A DNA stretch of 64,000 nucleotides, taken from contig NZ_RYZK01000008.1 of NCBI RefSeq assembly GCF_003990645.1, positions 1 to 64,000 of the forward strand, written 5' to 3'. Positions 8,612-17,942 of the stretch are shown piece after piece. Made by a program: the position numbers and the translations under genes. The notes under the pieces are model-generated. The model searched no databases, was not told the DNA's origin, and was given only the letters and a program-made list of their open reading frames with translations. This DNA comes from Shimia sediminis. GTDB lineage: Bacteria > Pseudomonadota > Alphaproteobacteria > Rhodobacterales > Rhodobacteraceae. Positions within the stretch are counted from its first letter, which is position 1. Each line of letters starts with the position of its first letter.

Positions 8612-9655
8612 ATGCCTAAAAAGGGGCGCGCCACGGACGCAATAGCATTGAAGTCTTTGATCAAGCCCTATCGCGCCGCGCTATTTGACTTTGATTTGCC
8701 GCTAGCGCTGGCTGCGATCGAAAGTTTGTCAGCGAATGATGCGCAATTCAAGATGTGTTCCCCATTCGGACAATTCACTGATCCACGTCGTTTTTTTGAG
8801 GCTACTTACGGTGCGCTTGCCAAGGCTATGCCTGATCTGGAATGCCGTGACAACGTACGAATCTCCGGAGTGTCCCAAAGTGACCAAGAATGGCTCGGAA
8901 TCATGGGCAATGTTTTTGGAACATTTTCCGCGCCGTTTCTGGACATTCCACCAACGGGACATTTGGCGCACATGCGCTATCATGAATTCTACCGCTTCGA
9001 CGAAGGACGTGTCGTTGAGGTGCAGGCCATCTGGGACCTTCCAGAGCTGATGATGCAGGCACAAGTTTGGCCAATGGCACCCAGCCTGGGCCGTGAATGG
9101 TGCGTGCCGCCACCATCTTCACAGGACGGCGTCCAATGGTCTTATGCGGATCCAAAACAATCTGCCGCGGCCTTGTCAGTTGTTGAGGACATGCTGGAAC
9201 AGATGAAAAATTTCCCCGCAAACGGAGGCCCAGAAGCCATGGAACTTGAACGCTTCTGGCACCCAAAGATGAATTGGTATGGCCCGTCGGGCATTGGCTC
9301 GTCACGCGGGTATGAGGGGTTTCTTGACTGGCATATGCGACCTTGGGTCGATGGTATGCCAAACTGGAGCGATCAAGACTTTCAGAGCTTGTGCCATTTC
9401 TTCGCCGATGGAAGCTATGTCGGGGAAACAGGTTGGCCCGCCATGCAACAGACATTGGTAGCAGACGGCTTTCTAGGTGTTCCACCAACAGGTCAAAAGC
9501 TTGACATCCGCGGCCTCGATTTTTGGAGGTTGGATGGAGATCTCATTCGCGAAAATTGGGTCATGGTCGACCTGATCCATATGTATGAACAATTGGGTGT
9601 CGACGTGTTTGCAAGAATGCGACAGATTTCAAATGTAGCTTTTCGCCAAATCTAG
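8612..9655 (+). CDS. Two-domain SnoaL-like (NTF2-fold) protein
   Basis: 347 residues from ATG 8612, preceded by GTGGAGG and lying 16 bases after the previous gene, so the two form a transcription unit. Domain one (about 12-165) contains MCSPFGQFTDPRRFFEATYG; domain two (about 190-340) contains MNWYGPSGIGSSRGYEGFL and ends ENWVMVDLIHMYEQLGVDVF. It is a paralogue of the gene before it, and the pair may form a heteromer or catalyse consecutive steps. No catalytic residues can be assigned by eye. Confidence 0.8.
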   Translation: MPKKGRATDAIALKSLIKPYRAALFDFDLPLALAAIESLSANDAQFKMCSPFGQFTDPRRFFEATYGALAKAMPDLECRDNVRISGVSQSDQEWLGIMGNVFGTFSAPFLDIPPTGHLAHMRYHEFYRFDEGRVVEVQAIWDLPELMMQAQVWPMAPSLGREWCVPPPSSQDGVQWSYADPKQSAAALSVVEDMLEQMKNFPANGGPEAMELERFWHPKMNWYGPSGIGSSRGYEGFLDWHMRPWVDGMPNWSDQDFQSLCHFFADGSYVGETGWPAMQQTLVADGFLGVPPTGQKLDIRGLDFWRLDGDLIRENWVMVDLIHMYEQLGVDVFARMRQISNVAFRQI

Positions 9656-9866
9656 GTTCAGGTTGGGGTACTCGTAACGGAGCTGCAGTATGTTGCTTAG
9701 GCAAGTGTGTGTTGAAAATAACTTTTATTGCATGAAGCTATTTAAGTCATTGATTTCATTTAATCTGCTTCTCAAGGTGGGTTAGCCCCTTATTTCCCTC
9801 ATTTTCGAGGGATTATTATTCTTGAGGAGCAGAGGATTGGTGAGCGTGCGTTTTCGAGCCCATTGA

Positions 9867-10049
9867 GTGAACCTTGAGATTAATGTGTCTTTCACTCTGA
9901 GTCCTGAGGAGCTTGCCGCCGATTGTGATCGCCGCGGGGAGTTTAACCAGCTTGGTCCGGCTCTGCATCTGTGCGTTGTGAAAATGACCGGTCGTTCGCA
10001 ACTTTCAACGAATATGGTGCCCAAAGTGGATCTGTTGCAAACTTTCTAG
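9867..10049 (+). mobile_element. Remnant of a Tn3-family transposase N-terminus
   Basis: A 60-residue open stretch includes FTLSPEELAADCDRRGEFNQ and LGPALHLCVVKMTGR. This resembles the N-terminal domain of Tn3-family TnpA proteins, which begin with a similar LSPE-(x)n-RRG-(x)n-RLGFAVQLC-(x)n-PGR pattern. Nothing else of the transposase is visible on either side, and the frame ends shortly before an unrelated IS1182 fragment. No terminal repeats seen. A scar of an older insertion. Confidence 0.55.
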
Positions 10050-10055
10050 CCAGAT

Positions 10056-10631
10056 TGGATTGTTGCGGATACGGCATATGAGTCGTCCGACAATCTGGTC
10101 TGGCTTGCCCTAAAACGCCAAATCCTTCCCTTCATCCCCGTCTTCAACACGGGTGAGCGCACGAATGGAATGGTCTCGCGATCCGACTTCACATGGAATG
10201 ATGAGAACGACCGCTACATCTATCCGGGCGGCAAGGAAGTGCGGCACACTTGGCGGACCTATTCCGATCCAAGGCGGAATGCGCCGAATTGGCGCGCCCG
10301 CAAGTATCGGGCGCTGAAGTCCGATTGCACGGGATGTGCACTGAAAGCCAAGTGCTGCCGAAAATCAGACGCCCGCACCATCCATCGCGACAAAAACGAA
10401 ATCGTCCGAGATTTCGCCCGGCAATGCTCGGCCTCAGAGTTCAATCCGAAAGCTCAGGCGCGAAGGAAAAGGGTTGAGATGCTCTACGCTCACTTCTAAC
10501 ACATTCTCGACCTTGGACGACTCCGATTACGCGGCCCATGTGGCGTTCAAGACGAGTTTACCCTCGCAGCCACCGCCAAAACCCTCCGGAAGCTGGCGAA
10601 TCTCAAGCCTATGCTGCCCGCAACAGGATGA
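10056..10631 (+). mobile_element. IS1182-family transposase, C-terminal fragment
   Basis: The frame opens with WIVADTAYESSDNLVWLALK and continues through GERTNGMVSRSDFTWNDEND, the pattern of the C-terminal half of IS1182-type DDE transposases, including the cysteine cluster CTGCALKAKCC. An in-frame TAA at 10497-10499 interrupts it before HILDLGRLRLRGPCGVQDEF, and it finally ends at TGA 10631. The N-terminal half is absent. Inactive. Confidence 0.8.
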
Positions 10632-10947
10632 GGTGAAAGGCAGATATCAACATCCAAAAGAAATCAAAGCGATAGTTTAAGAAGGCCTGTCCAAATCAAA
10701 GAGTTATTCAACACAATTAGCCCTAACCGGTACTCTCGATTTTTCGCTGCGTGCGCATAGTGTACCGAATTTCCTGCGCAGGCGAAAATATCCGCGCCTC
10801 TACGCGGTGGCGATTTCGGCCATTTGTGAATATCCGTTTCAATAGATTGCGAAGTCTTCCTGAAACCAATTGCAGCACTGAACCTCCAAACACTCGCGAT
10901 TATGTTTTCCTTTTTGGTGGGTCCACTGTTCCAGTTGGTAAATGGAT
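10632..10947. other. Gene-free stretch
   Basis: No convincing gene on either strand, no tRNA and no terminal repeat pair was found. It joins the IS1182 fragment to the 3' end of the amino-acid importer operon, and its lower GC fits other mobile-element debris nearby. Confidence 0.5.
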
Positions 10948-11643
10948 CTAACGCAAAGCACGTTGTGGCATTTTGTTCTCAATGTATCGAAACACTGTAA
11001 CCAGGATGAGGACTAGAACCAAATAAATTCCCGCAACCAACAAGAGCGGTTCATAAACCAGAAAAGTATTTTGCCGGATCGAATTGCTGACGCCGTAGAC
11101 CTCGAAGACAGTGATTGTTGCAGCAAGTGGTGTTGCTTTCAATGTCATGATGAATTCGCCGACAAGGGTCGGTAGAACCGATTGAATTGCCCTTGGTGCC
11201 CAAACTCTTTTCAATACTTTGAATGGGCGCATGCCAAAGGATCGGGCCGCTTCCAGCTCTCCCTTAGAAACATTCTGAAATGCGCCGCGCATAACCTCGC
11301 CGGAATAGCCTGCGACAGAGATGGTGAATGCCAGCAGGGCAAATGGAAACGCTTCTCGCAGAATCGGCCAGAGCCAAGTTTCGCGAATGACTGGAACAGA
11401 AGGAAACAATGATCCAAGCCCGAAATAGAGTAGCCAAAGCTGAATCAATAGCGGCGTGCCGCGAATGAGCGTGCAAAAACCGAATGCCAAACGGGCCAAC
11501 CAATTCGGACCTGTAACCTGAACCAACCCCAACGGGATCGCCAGCATCATGCCGAAAACGATTGAAAGAAACGTCAATTGCAGGGTCAGCCAAAGCCCCT
11601 CCAACAATTTTGGCGCATACTGCGGAACCCATGTCCAATCCAT
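10948..11643 (-). CDS. Polar amino-acid ABC importer permease (HisM-like)
   Basis: 231 residues from ATG 11643, which follows a GGAAG site and lies 11 bases after the previous gene. The frame is open further upstream, but that part overlaps the preceding permease. Five membrane segments and the HisM/GlnP-type loop GELEAARSFGMRPFKVLKRV. Pairs with the permease at 11655-12380 to form the channel. Last gene of the eight-gene operon that starts at 17822. Confidence 0.92.
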   Translation of the reverse strand: MDWTWVPQYAPKLLEGLWLTLQLTFLSIVFGMMLAIPLGLVQVTGPNWLARLAFGFCTLIRGTPLLIQLWLLYFGLGSLFPSVPVIRETWLWPILREAFPFALLAFTISVAGYSGEVMRGAFQNVSKGELEAARSFGMRPFKVLKRVWAPRAIQSVLPTLVGEFIMTLKATPLAATITVFEVYGVSNSIRQNTFLVYEPLLLVAGIYLVLVLILVTVFRYIENKMPQRALR

Positions 11644-11654
11644 CTGACTTCCTT

Positions 11655-12380
11655 TTATGCGAGTTTCTTTTGGCCGCGGCGATAATGGTTCTCGATCCGC
11701 TTCAGGACAAAATTTGAGATCAGCGTCACACAGAGATAAATGAGCGCCGCAACGATGTAGAAAAGGAAGTAGGACTTGGTCGCCCCGGCGGCTTGCTTTG
11801 TCGTCAAAGCCAATTCCGAGAACCCGATCACGGCGAGAAGCGCCGTGTCTTTGGTTGTGATAAGCCAAAGATTTGACAATCCTGGGAGCGCACGCGGGAT
11901 CATAATCGGCAAAATGACGCGCCGGAACCTTTGCCAGAATGGCATACCGAAAGATTGTGCCGCCTCAATTTGCCCGACGGGGATTGAGCGAACCGCGCCT
12001 CGAAACACTTCGGTGCAAAATGCACCTTGGACAATACCGATCACCAAGATCCCTGCCAACAAGGCATTGATATCCGCTGGCGGATAGCCAAGCTTGATCA
12101 AAATGTAATTCAACAGATCCGTTCCGGCATAGTACAACAGCAGCAGGACAATGAGCTCGGGCACGGCACGGATCACCGTTGTATAGATCTCGAGCAGCAA
12201 TCGCATAACCGGGCCGCCATAGACTTTGCCAAGCATTCCGCCAATGCCGATCAGCAATGCCAACGCATAAGCACCAAACGCAATTTGCAGCGTCGTAAAC
12301 AATCCCCACAACAGGTTTTTACCCCACCCCGGGGGTGAAAATGCCAGTTGCTGCATAACGTCTTGGAAGAATTCCTGCAC
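11655..12380 (-). CDS. Polar amino-acid ABC importer permease (HisQ-like)
   Basis: 241 residues with a GTG start at 12380; an ATG eight codons in is a possible alternative. Five predicted membrane helices and the loop GQIEAAQSFGMPFWQRFRRV. The segment TTVIRAVPELIVLLLLYY is the usual signature of the HisQ/ArtQ side. With 10948-11643, 12443-13216 and 13241-14017 it makes a complete lysine/arginine/ornithine-type importer. Confidence 0.92.
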   Translation of the reverse strand: MQEFFQDVMQQLAFSPPGWGKNLLWGLFTTLQIAFGAYALALLIGIGGMLGKVYGGPVMRLLLEIYTTVIRAVPELIVLLLLYYAGTDLLNYILIKLGYPPADINALLAGILVIGIVQGAFCTEVFRGAVRSIPVGQIEAAQSFGMPFWQRFRRVILPIMIPRALPGLSNLWLITTKDTALLAVIGFSELALTTKQAAGATKSYFLFYIVAALIYLCVTLISNFVLKRIENHYRRGQKKLA

Positions 12381-12401
12381 CGGTTTTTCCCAAATCTGAT
12401 C

Positions 12402-12429
12402 GCGCGGCCCCGAGAATTCGGAGCCGCGT
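12402..12429 (-). other. Stem-loop after the binding-protein gene
   Basis: On the transcribed strand ACGCGGCTCCGA and TCGGGGCCGCG pair around ATTC, giving a GC-rich stem just after the stop codon of the binding-protein gene (12443) and before the first permease. No U-tract follows, so it is more likely a transcript-stabilising or partial read-through element than a full terminator. Confidence 0.6.
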
Positions 12430-12442
12430 GTCTTTCAGTTAC

Positions 12443-13216
12443 TTATCCGCCAAAGATGTCGAAATCGAAGTACTTCGAGCTGATGGCCTCATAGGTACCG
12501 TCCGCTCGGATTTTCTCGATCGCGGCGTTGATCTTGTCGCGCAACTCTGTGTCTTCTTTGCGCAATCCCGCACCAATGCCTGGCCCGTAGACTGCAACAT
12601 CCGAGACCTCGCCTTTGATCTCGCAGCACGCGCCGGTCTCACTTTCCAGAAACTTCGAAACGGCCAGCGAGTCACCGATGATCGCGTCAACCCGGCCAGA
12701 CACCAGATCTTGATTGCGTTCGTCAGCGGTCTGATATGGCTTAATCGAGTCCGCTGTCGCACTGAAGTGCTTCTCAGCGAATGCCGCGTGGGTGGTAGAG
12801 ATTTGCACGCCAACAACTTTGCCTGAAACACCCTCTGCGGAAGCAGTTATGTCTGACGATTTTGGCGCCACGACGACCGCAGGTGTCTGATAGTATTTGT
12901 CGGAAAAATTAATCACTTTCATGCGGTTTTCAGTAATCGACATGGAAGCAACAATCGCATCGAACTTCTTGCTTTGCAGCGCTGGAATGATGCCGTCCCA
13001 CGAAACTTCGACCCATGAACATTCTTCATTCATGGCAGCGCAAAGGGCGTCACCAATTTCGATTTCCCAGCCAACCCATTTACCGTCAGCTCCTTTTGAT
13101 GCAAAAGGCGGATATGGCTCCGATGCCACACCCCAACGTACTTCGGCTATGGCTTGCGTTGTAGCTAGTAGACAGCCTGCAACCGTGATCGTCTTGATGA
13201 TGTTTCTGATATTCAC
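12443..13216 (-). CDS. Polar amino-acid ABC binding protein (HisJ/ArgT-like)
   Basis: 257 residues. Signal peptide MNIRNIIKTITVAGCLLATT followed by a mature type II binding protein: VRWGVASEPYPPFASKGADG, ALQSKKFDAIVASMSITENR and the final ADGTYEAISSKYF are all standard for the lysine/arginine/ornithine/histidine group. It would present a cationic amino acid or guanidino compound to the permeases. The adjacent ureohydrolase gene supports a guanidino ligand, but that is inference. Confidence 0.9.
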   Translation of the reverse strand: MNIRNIIKTITVAGCLLATTQAIAEVRWGVASEPYPPFASKGADGKWVGWEIEIGDALCAAMNEECSWVEVSWDGIIPALQSKKFDAIVASMSITENRMKVINFSDKYYQTPAVVVAPKSSDITASAEGVSGKVVGVQISTTHAAFAEKHFSATADSIKPYQTADERNQDLVSGRVDAIIGDSLAVSKFLESETGACCEIKGEVSDVAVYGPGIGAGLRKEDTELRDKINAAIEKIRADGTYEAISSKYFDFDIFGG

Positions 13217-13240
13217 TTTCCCATTCCTCCCTGGGTTCTC

Positions 13241-14017
13241 TTAGTTAATGGAATTAACAAACGCACTGCAGCGTTCGCTTTGCGGATTGTTAAACACTTG
13301 CTCAGGTGTTCCCGCTTCGTCGATAAGTCCTTGATGTAGAAATATGACGCGACTGGACACATCGCGAGCGAAGCGCATTTCGTGGGTGACAAGAACCATG
13401 GTTCTACCCTCTTCGGCGAGGTCTCTAATGACCATCAAGACTTCGTTGACCAACTCAGGATCGAGCGCGGATGTGGGCTCGTCAAACAGCATCACCTCAG
13501 GATCAACTGCCAGGGCTCTGGCAATAGCGACGCGTTGTTGCTGGCCACCGGACATAAACGACGGGTAGACGTCGCGCTTTTCCCACATGCCAACGCGATT
13601 GAGCAGTGCTTCTGCCTTGTCTTTTGCCTCAACCTTAGACAGCCCAAGCACGTGAACTGGAGCCTCCATCACATTTTGGAGGACGGTCATATGCTCCCAC
13701 AGGCAGAAATTCTGGAACACCATAGCCAGACGCTGCCGGACGCGTTCAACCTGGCGCAAGTCCTTGGGAACCTTGTTGCCGCCTACCAATTTATCTTTGA
13801 ACTGGATCTCTTCTTTACTGACCTTAATTGTCCCGGCCGAGGGAAGCTCGAGCAGGTTTATGCAGCGCAAAAATGTACTCTTGCCCGAACCGCTGGCACC
13901 AATCATCGAGATAACATCGCCTTCATTGGCTTGAAGCGACACGCCTTTTAGGACTTCCAGTGATCCATAGTGTTTGTGCAAATCCACAACGTTTATGCGT
14001 TCAACTTCAGCAGTCAT
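13241..14017 (-). CDS. Polar amino-acid ABC importer ATPase (HisP-like)
   Basis: 258 residues. Walker [10 protein letters not shown], signature [15 protein letters not shown] and Walker [15 protein letters not shown] are all intact, and an H-loop His follows (VLVTHEMRF). Long basic insertion after the Q-loop region as in HisP. Energises the importer made by the two permeases and binding protein downstream. Spaced 24 bases from the binding-protein gene. Confidence 0.95.
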   Translation of the reverse strand: MTAEVERINVVDLHKHYGSLEVLKGVSLQANEGDVISMIGASGSGKSTFLRCINLLELPSAGTIKVSKEEIQFKDKLVGGNKVPKDLRQVERVRQRLAMVFQNFCLWEHMTVLQNVMEAPVHVLGLSKVEAKDKAEALLNRVGMWEKRDVYPSFMSGGQQQRVAIARALAVDPEVMLFDEPTSALDPELVNEVLMVIRDLAEEGRTMVLVTHEMRFARDVSSRVIFLHQGLIDEAGTPEQVFNNPQSERCSAFVNSIN

Positions 14018-14053
14018 GTGCAGTTCCTCTCCAAAGGCCGGGCGAACAGTTCC

Positions 14054-15325
14054 TCATGCGACTGCCTGTGATTTGTCATGGGCGGCTGCGACGGCGACAA
14101 TGGCACGTTCAACATCGGTGGCAGTGTTGTAATGCCCAATCCCAAAACGGCAGACGCCATTGTTTCGATCATGGTCAAATTGTTCGAGAATCCTGATAGC
14201 GTAATTGTGCCCATGCCAGACATTTATTCCCGCCGAAGCCAGCTGTTCGGCAAGCACCTTATGGGGCACAGACGATGAGATAAGAGAGACAGTTGGCACC
14301 CGGAAATCCATTTTTGACGGATCGGAAATGCCGAAAATGGAAACACCAGGGATATCTGTCAGGCCGTTCACCAGCTGGTGGCACAAGGCGTCTTCATGGT
14401 ATTTCGCCAATTCAAGAGCGGCGTGTATCGCCGCAATCCCTGTTGTTTCGGGCCGCAGCTTTTGCCCCAAATCCTCGAAATAGTCGAGACATCCGTTCAA
14501 TGAAGCATGAAGTTCGTACTGAGGCGTGCCGCGTTCGAATTTCGCGTTTGGATGCTGAACCGTGCAGGCAACGCAATCGGCTGGAAGGTCGTTCAGGACG
14601 TCTTTTCGTCCCCAAAGAACTCCCAGATGTGGACCGTAGAATTTATAAGCAGAACACACCAAAAAATCACAACCAATAGATTTTACATCGACAATGTCAT
14701 GGGGGGCGAATTGTACCGCGTCGATGTAAACCAACGCCCCCACAGACTTGGCGCTTTTGGTCAGCGCATGTACGTCGTTGATCGACCCTGTCAGATTGCT
14801 GGCGTAGTTCAGCGCGACCACCTTGGTTTTGTTGCTCAGCTGTTCCTCCAGCGCGCTTTGTTCAACACGCCAGCTCTCTGGATCCACTTCGACCCGCCGA
14901 ATGACCAGACCAAAATCTTTCGCCGCAAGAAGCCAAGGTGAAAAATTCCCTTCGTGTTCTTGATTGGTAAGGACAATCTCGTCACCTGGCGACAATGTTC
15001 TGGCAATGGCGCGTGACATCTGGAATGTCAGCTCCGTCATGGAAGGGCCGAAGACGATTTCCTCCGGATCATCCGCCCCCAGAAAAGCCGCGGCGCGCCG
15101 TTCTGCACGCAACAATTCTTCTCCGGCAGCGATAGACCGGGCAAAGGCTCCGCCTAGATTGGCTGTCGCATCAGCACCGGTTCTTTGCATGGCCCGAAAA
15201 ACCTGATCGGGCAGCTGCGTGCCAGCGGGATTGTCAAAAAAAACAGTTTCGGAATTGCCGATTGCAGGAAACTGGGATCTTACAAAGTCCACTGGGAAAT
15301 TCGAGTTCAAGTCAGCTGTGTTCAT
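14054..15325 (-). CDS. Class V PLP enzyme, cysteine-desulfurase-like (VC1184-type family)
   Basis: 423 residues from ATG 15325, which has an AGGACA site and starts 14 bases after the ureohydrolase stop. A start upstream at 15382 would overlap that gene. The NifS/SufS fold is clear: NQEHEGNFSPWLL carries the ring-stacking His, VYIDAVQFAPHDIVDV the PLP-binding Asp, and SAYKFYGPHLGVLWG the Schiff-base lysine. No active-site cysteine loop of true desulfurases is evident. It is a paralogue of 26141-27412, and both lie beside amino-acid importers, so an amino-acid or amine catabolic lyase, epimerase or transaminase is more likely than sulfur transfer. Confidence 0.82.
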   Translation of the reverse strand: MNTADLNSNFPVDFVRSQFPAIGNSETVFFDNPAGTQLPDQVFRAMQRTGADATANLGGAFARSIAAGEELLRAERRAAAFLGADDPEEIVFGPSMTELTFQMSRAIARTLSPGDEIVLTNQEHEGNFSPWLLAAKDFGLVIRRVEVDPESWRVEQSALEEQLSNKTKVVALNYASNLTGSINDVHALTKSAKSVGALVYIDAVQFAPHDIVDVKSIGCDFLVCSAYKFYGPHLGVLWGRKDVLNDLPADCVACTVQHPNAKFERGTPQYELHASLNGCLDYFEDLGQKLRPETTGIAAIHAALELAKYHEDALCHQLVNGLTDIPGVSIFGISDPSKMDFRVPTVSLISSSVPHKVLAEQLASAGINVWHGHNYAIRILEQFDHDRNNGVCRFGIGHYNTATDVERAIVAVAAAHDKSQAVA

Positions 15326-15339
15326 CTGCGTTTGTCCTG

Positions 15340-16320
15340 TCAGGTCATTTGGCTGTGCGAGAGTTTCTTGGCAACGACACACAAGAGTTCAAAGAGAATG
15401 GACGCGCCAAGGAATGCCGTGTTCCCAGACGCATCAAAGGGGGGGGACACTTCAACAACATCAGCACCAACGATATTCACGCCCTCTAGATGTCGCACCA
15501 CTTCAAGTCCTTGGAAACTGTTAGGCCCGCCTATTTCAGGCGTTCCGGTGCCGGGGGCGAATGTTGGATCAACGAAATCAATATCGTAAGAGATATAGGT
15601 CTCTTTGAGCCCAGCGATGTCGCGCGCTTCTTCCATGACGTCGGGCACCGACCTGGCATGAAATTCCTCTATCGGAATAACGCGTATCCCGACCGCATCC
15701 GCAAAATCGCGATCCTCATTGTCGTAGGTTGAGCCCCGAATGCCGATCATACAAACCCGTTTGGGATCCAGCAGGCCTTCTTCCACGGCTCGACGGAACG
15801 GAGTGCCATGGGTGTATTGGGTGCCACCGAAGTAGCTGTTGAACAAGTCGGTATGGCTGTCGAAATGAATCATACCTACCGGGCCTCCACGCGCAACTGC
15901 GCGCAAGATTGGCAGCGAAGACAGATGGTCCCCACCTGCCGTGAGCGGAAATATTTCATGGTCCAGCACTGAACGATAAAATTCAGTGATCCGCGTCATG
16001 CTTGCCATCAGATCGGCAGGATTTGGGGCGACATCACCAAGATCGGCACAGTTGACCATCTCGAAAGGTCTGACTCCTGTCGCTCCGTTTTGCGCGCGGA
16101 TCATTGTCGACATGTCGCGTAATTGCCTTGGTCCGTGTCTTGGACCAGGTCGGTTTGTTGTTCCACTGTCCCACGGCACACCGATCAGCCCCACCTGAAC
16201 GTCTGGTAACCTGGGATGGTCGGGGCCGACGAACGGCAAGCGCATAAAGGTAGGTACGCCTGCAAATCGAGGTAGGTCAAATCCAGAAACGGGGTGAAAA
16301 TATTTGTCTGTTGTGTCCAT
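15340..16320 (-). CDS. Ureohydrolase of the agmatinase/arginase family
   Basis: 326 residues from ATG 16320 with AGGTGA five bases upstream (a GTG at 16329 is in frame). The binuclear manganese motifs are present: GGDHLSSLP, MIHFDSHTDLFN (canonical DAHxD reads DSHTD) and SYDIDFVDPTFAPGTGTPEI. It should hydrolyse a guanidino group to urea. Agmatinase, guanidinobutyrase and guanidinopropionase are all possible. The neighbouring SDR and PLP genes suggest that the resulting amine is then oxidised or deaminated. Confidence 0.88.
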   Translation of the reverse strand: MDTTDKYFHPVSGFDLPRFAGVPTFMRLPFVGPDHPRLPDVQVGLIGVPWDSGTTNRPGPRHGPRQLRDMSTMIRAQNGATGVRPFEMVNCADLGDVAPNPADLMASMTRITEFYRSVLDHEIFPLTAGGDHLSSLPILRAVARGGPVGMIHFDSHTDLFNSYFGGTQYTHGTPFRRAVEEGLLDPKRVCMIGIRGSTYDNEDRDFADAVGIRVIPIEEFHARSVPDVMEEARDIAGLKETYISYDIDFVDPTFAPGTGTPEIGGPNSFQGLEVVRHLEGVNIVGADVVEVSPPFDASGNTAFLGASILFELLCVVAKKLSHSQMT

Positions 16321-16329
16321 CGATCTCAC

Positions 16330-17058
16330 CTACATAACGCTTCCGCCGTTCACCCCAAAACATTGGCCAGTGGTGAAACCACTGTGGGGTCCGGCGAGGT
16401 ACAAGATCAATTCCGCTATCTCCGGAGCCTCACCAAAACGCGCCAGAGGCGTGTTGAGATCAGCAGCCCGCGCTTCGGCGCTCATATTTTCAGGGTCTGT
16501 CATAGATGTGTTGATAGGGCCAGGTGCCACGGCGTTGACCAGAATGTTCGGCGCAAGCTCATGCGCCCAGCTACGCGTCATGCTCAAGATCGCGCCTTTG
16601 GAGGCGGCATAAGCCGACATCCCTTCGCGGCCGAGCAGCGCCAAATCGCTTGCAACGTTGATTATCCTACCGGTCTGGCTATTCCGCACGAATTCACGGC
16701 CGAAAAGAAAGCAGCCGCGCAAGTTAACAGCGATAACGCTGTCGAAATCTTCAATCGTTGTTTCTGCCAGAGGCGCTTCGGACAAAATACCAGCGTTGTT
16801 GATCAGTACGTCGACGCTGCCGAACTCGACCCTAACCTGCTCAAAAACCGATCGCGCTGACGCCTCCGCTGAGACATCGGCGTTTATCTCGAGGCCCGTT
16901 GAGAGGGCATTGATGTCAGCCAGCGTTTTCGCTGCATCCATATCATTGAGATGGCAAAACGCGACCTTGTAACCAGCTCGCGCAAAAGCGAGACAGGTGG
17001 CTCGCCCAATGCCCCTTGAGCCGCCAGTCACCAGGACAGTTTTGTCACTATTCGTCAT
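16330..17058 (-). CDS. Short-chain dehydrogenase/reductase
   Basis: 242 residues. The Rossmann glycine motif is VTGGSRGIGRATC, then NNAG at about residue 87, and the catalytic Ser with YAASK (Ser at about 138, Tyr at about 151, Lys at about 155). The C-terminal GQCFGVNGGSVM is normal for the FabG-like classical group. Its start overlaps the previous SDR by 4 bases. Likely oxidises or reduces an alcohol/ketone intermediate of the imported compound with NAD(P). Confidence 0.88.
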   Translation of the reverse strand: MTNSDKTVLVTGGSRGIGRATCLAFARAGYKVAFCHLNDMDAAKTLADINALSTGLEINADVSAEASARSVFEQVRVEFGSVDVLINNAGILSEAPLAETTIEDFDSVIAVNLRGCFLFGREFVRNSQTGRIINVASDLALLGREGMSAYAASKGAILSMTRSWAHELAPNILVNAVAPGPINTSMTDPENMSAEARAADLNTPLARFGEAPEIAELILYLAGPHSGFTTGQCFGVNGGSVM

Positions 17059-17822
17059 GACATAACTTCTCCACGGTCAATGTTGATTGCCTGACCTGTA
17101 ATGTTGGCAGCACCATCACTGGCAAGAAAAAGGTAAAGCTGGGCAATATCTTCAGGCTCCATCAAGCCCGGCAAAGCTTGCGCATCAGACAGCTCTTGAG
17201 CCAGTTCATCGACTTCTTTACCGCTCGCGGTGGCCAACTCACACAGTGATTTCATGGCTGGACCCGTTTTAATCCAACCCGGACAGACCGCGTTGACACG
17301 AATTTGGCGTGACCCCAGCTCTTGTGCCCAGGTCCGTACAAGACCAAGCAACGCATGTTTAGACGCAACATATGCAGAAAAACCCGGTACCGCAGTACGA
17401 GACCAGATCGAAGCTGTCACCAGTATTCGTCCGCCATCCGGAATGCGGGTGATTAAAGCCTGAGTGACATTTTGAGTGCCCGATACGTTCGTCACTAACA
17501 CACGATCAAAATCACTCTGCCCCTTCGTGCCTTCAGTTTGTAAAGGCGTAGGCAATTCAATCCCCGCATTGTTAACAAGGATATCGACCCGCTCCAAATG
17601 TCCGAGCACTTCCATTACCTGATTTCGATCTGAAATGTCGCACTGGATCGCGCGAACGTTCGGGCCGAGGTTTTGCGCTACTTCGCCGATATTGGACGTG
17701 TCGGACAAGATTGTCACTTCGGCACCGGCGCTCACAAATGCGGCTGCTACTGCTTTCCCGATCCCGCTGGAGGCCCCAGTGACCACCACCGTACTTTCAG
17801 AAAATTGGTATGTGATTCCCAT
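17055..17822 (-). CDS. Short-chain dehydrogenase/reductase (operon-leading)
   Basis: 255 residues. VTGASSGIGKAVA binds the cofactor, NNAGIE and TASIWS precede the YVASK active site, and the C-terminus ends ITGQAINIDRGEVMS. First gene of the minus-strand operon, separated from the divergent TetR gene by 120 bases. Related to but clearly distinct from the next SDR, so the pair may handle two steps or two stereoisomers. Confidence 0.88.
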   Translation of the reverse strand: MGITYQFSESTVVVTGASSGIGKAVAAAFVSAGAEVTILSDTSNIGEVAQNLGPNVRAIQCDISDRNQVMEVLGHLERVDILVNNAGIELPTPLQTEGTKGQSDFDRVLVTNVSGTQNVTQALITRIPDGGRILVTASIWSRTAVPGFSAYVASKHALLGLVRTWAQELGSRQIRVNAVCPGWIKTGPAMKSLCELATASGKEVDELAQELSDAQALPGLMEPEDIAQLYLFLASDGAANITGQAINIDRGEVMS

Positions 17823-17870
17823 CGACGGCTCCCTGTTCTTTGTAAATCTTTAGTGAGTAAAAATTTTTAA

Positions 17871-17890
17871 TCAACTAATAATTTTGTTGA
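17871..17890. promoter_or_regulatory. Putative TetR operator
   Basis: TCAACTAATAATTTTGTTGA is an imperfect inverted repeat (7 of 10 positions pair, outer TCAAC/GTTGA perfect) in the very AT-rich gap between the SDR operon and the TetR gene. TetR regulators usually bind such sites in divergent promoters and control both directions. Assignment rests on position and symmetry. Confidence 0.45.
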
Positions 17891-17942
17891 ACTAACTTAC
17901 CGTATCGCTCTATGCTCACCGTATGTTTAGAAGGAGTGGGCA

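Noticed and set aside
14054-15325. Annotation as SufS cysteine desulfurase
   Set aside because: No Suf or Isc genes adjoin, no active-site cysteine loop is evident, and the context is amino-acid import and catabolism.
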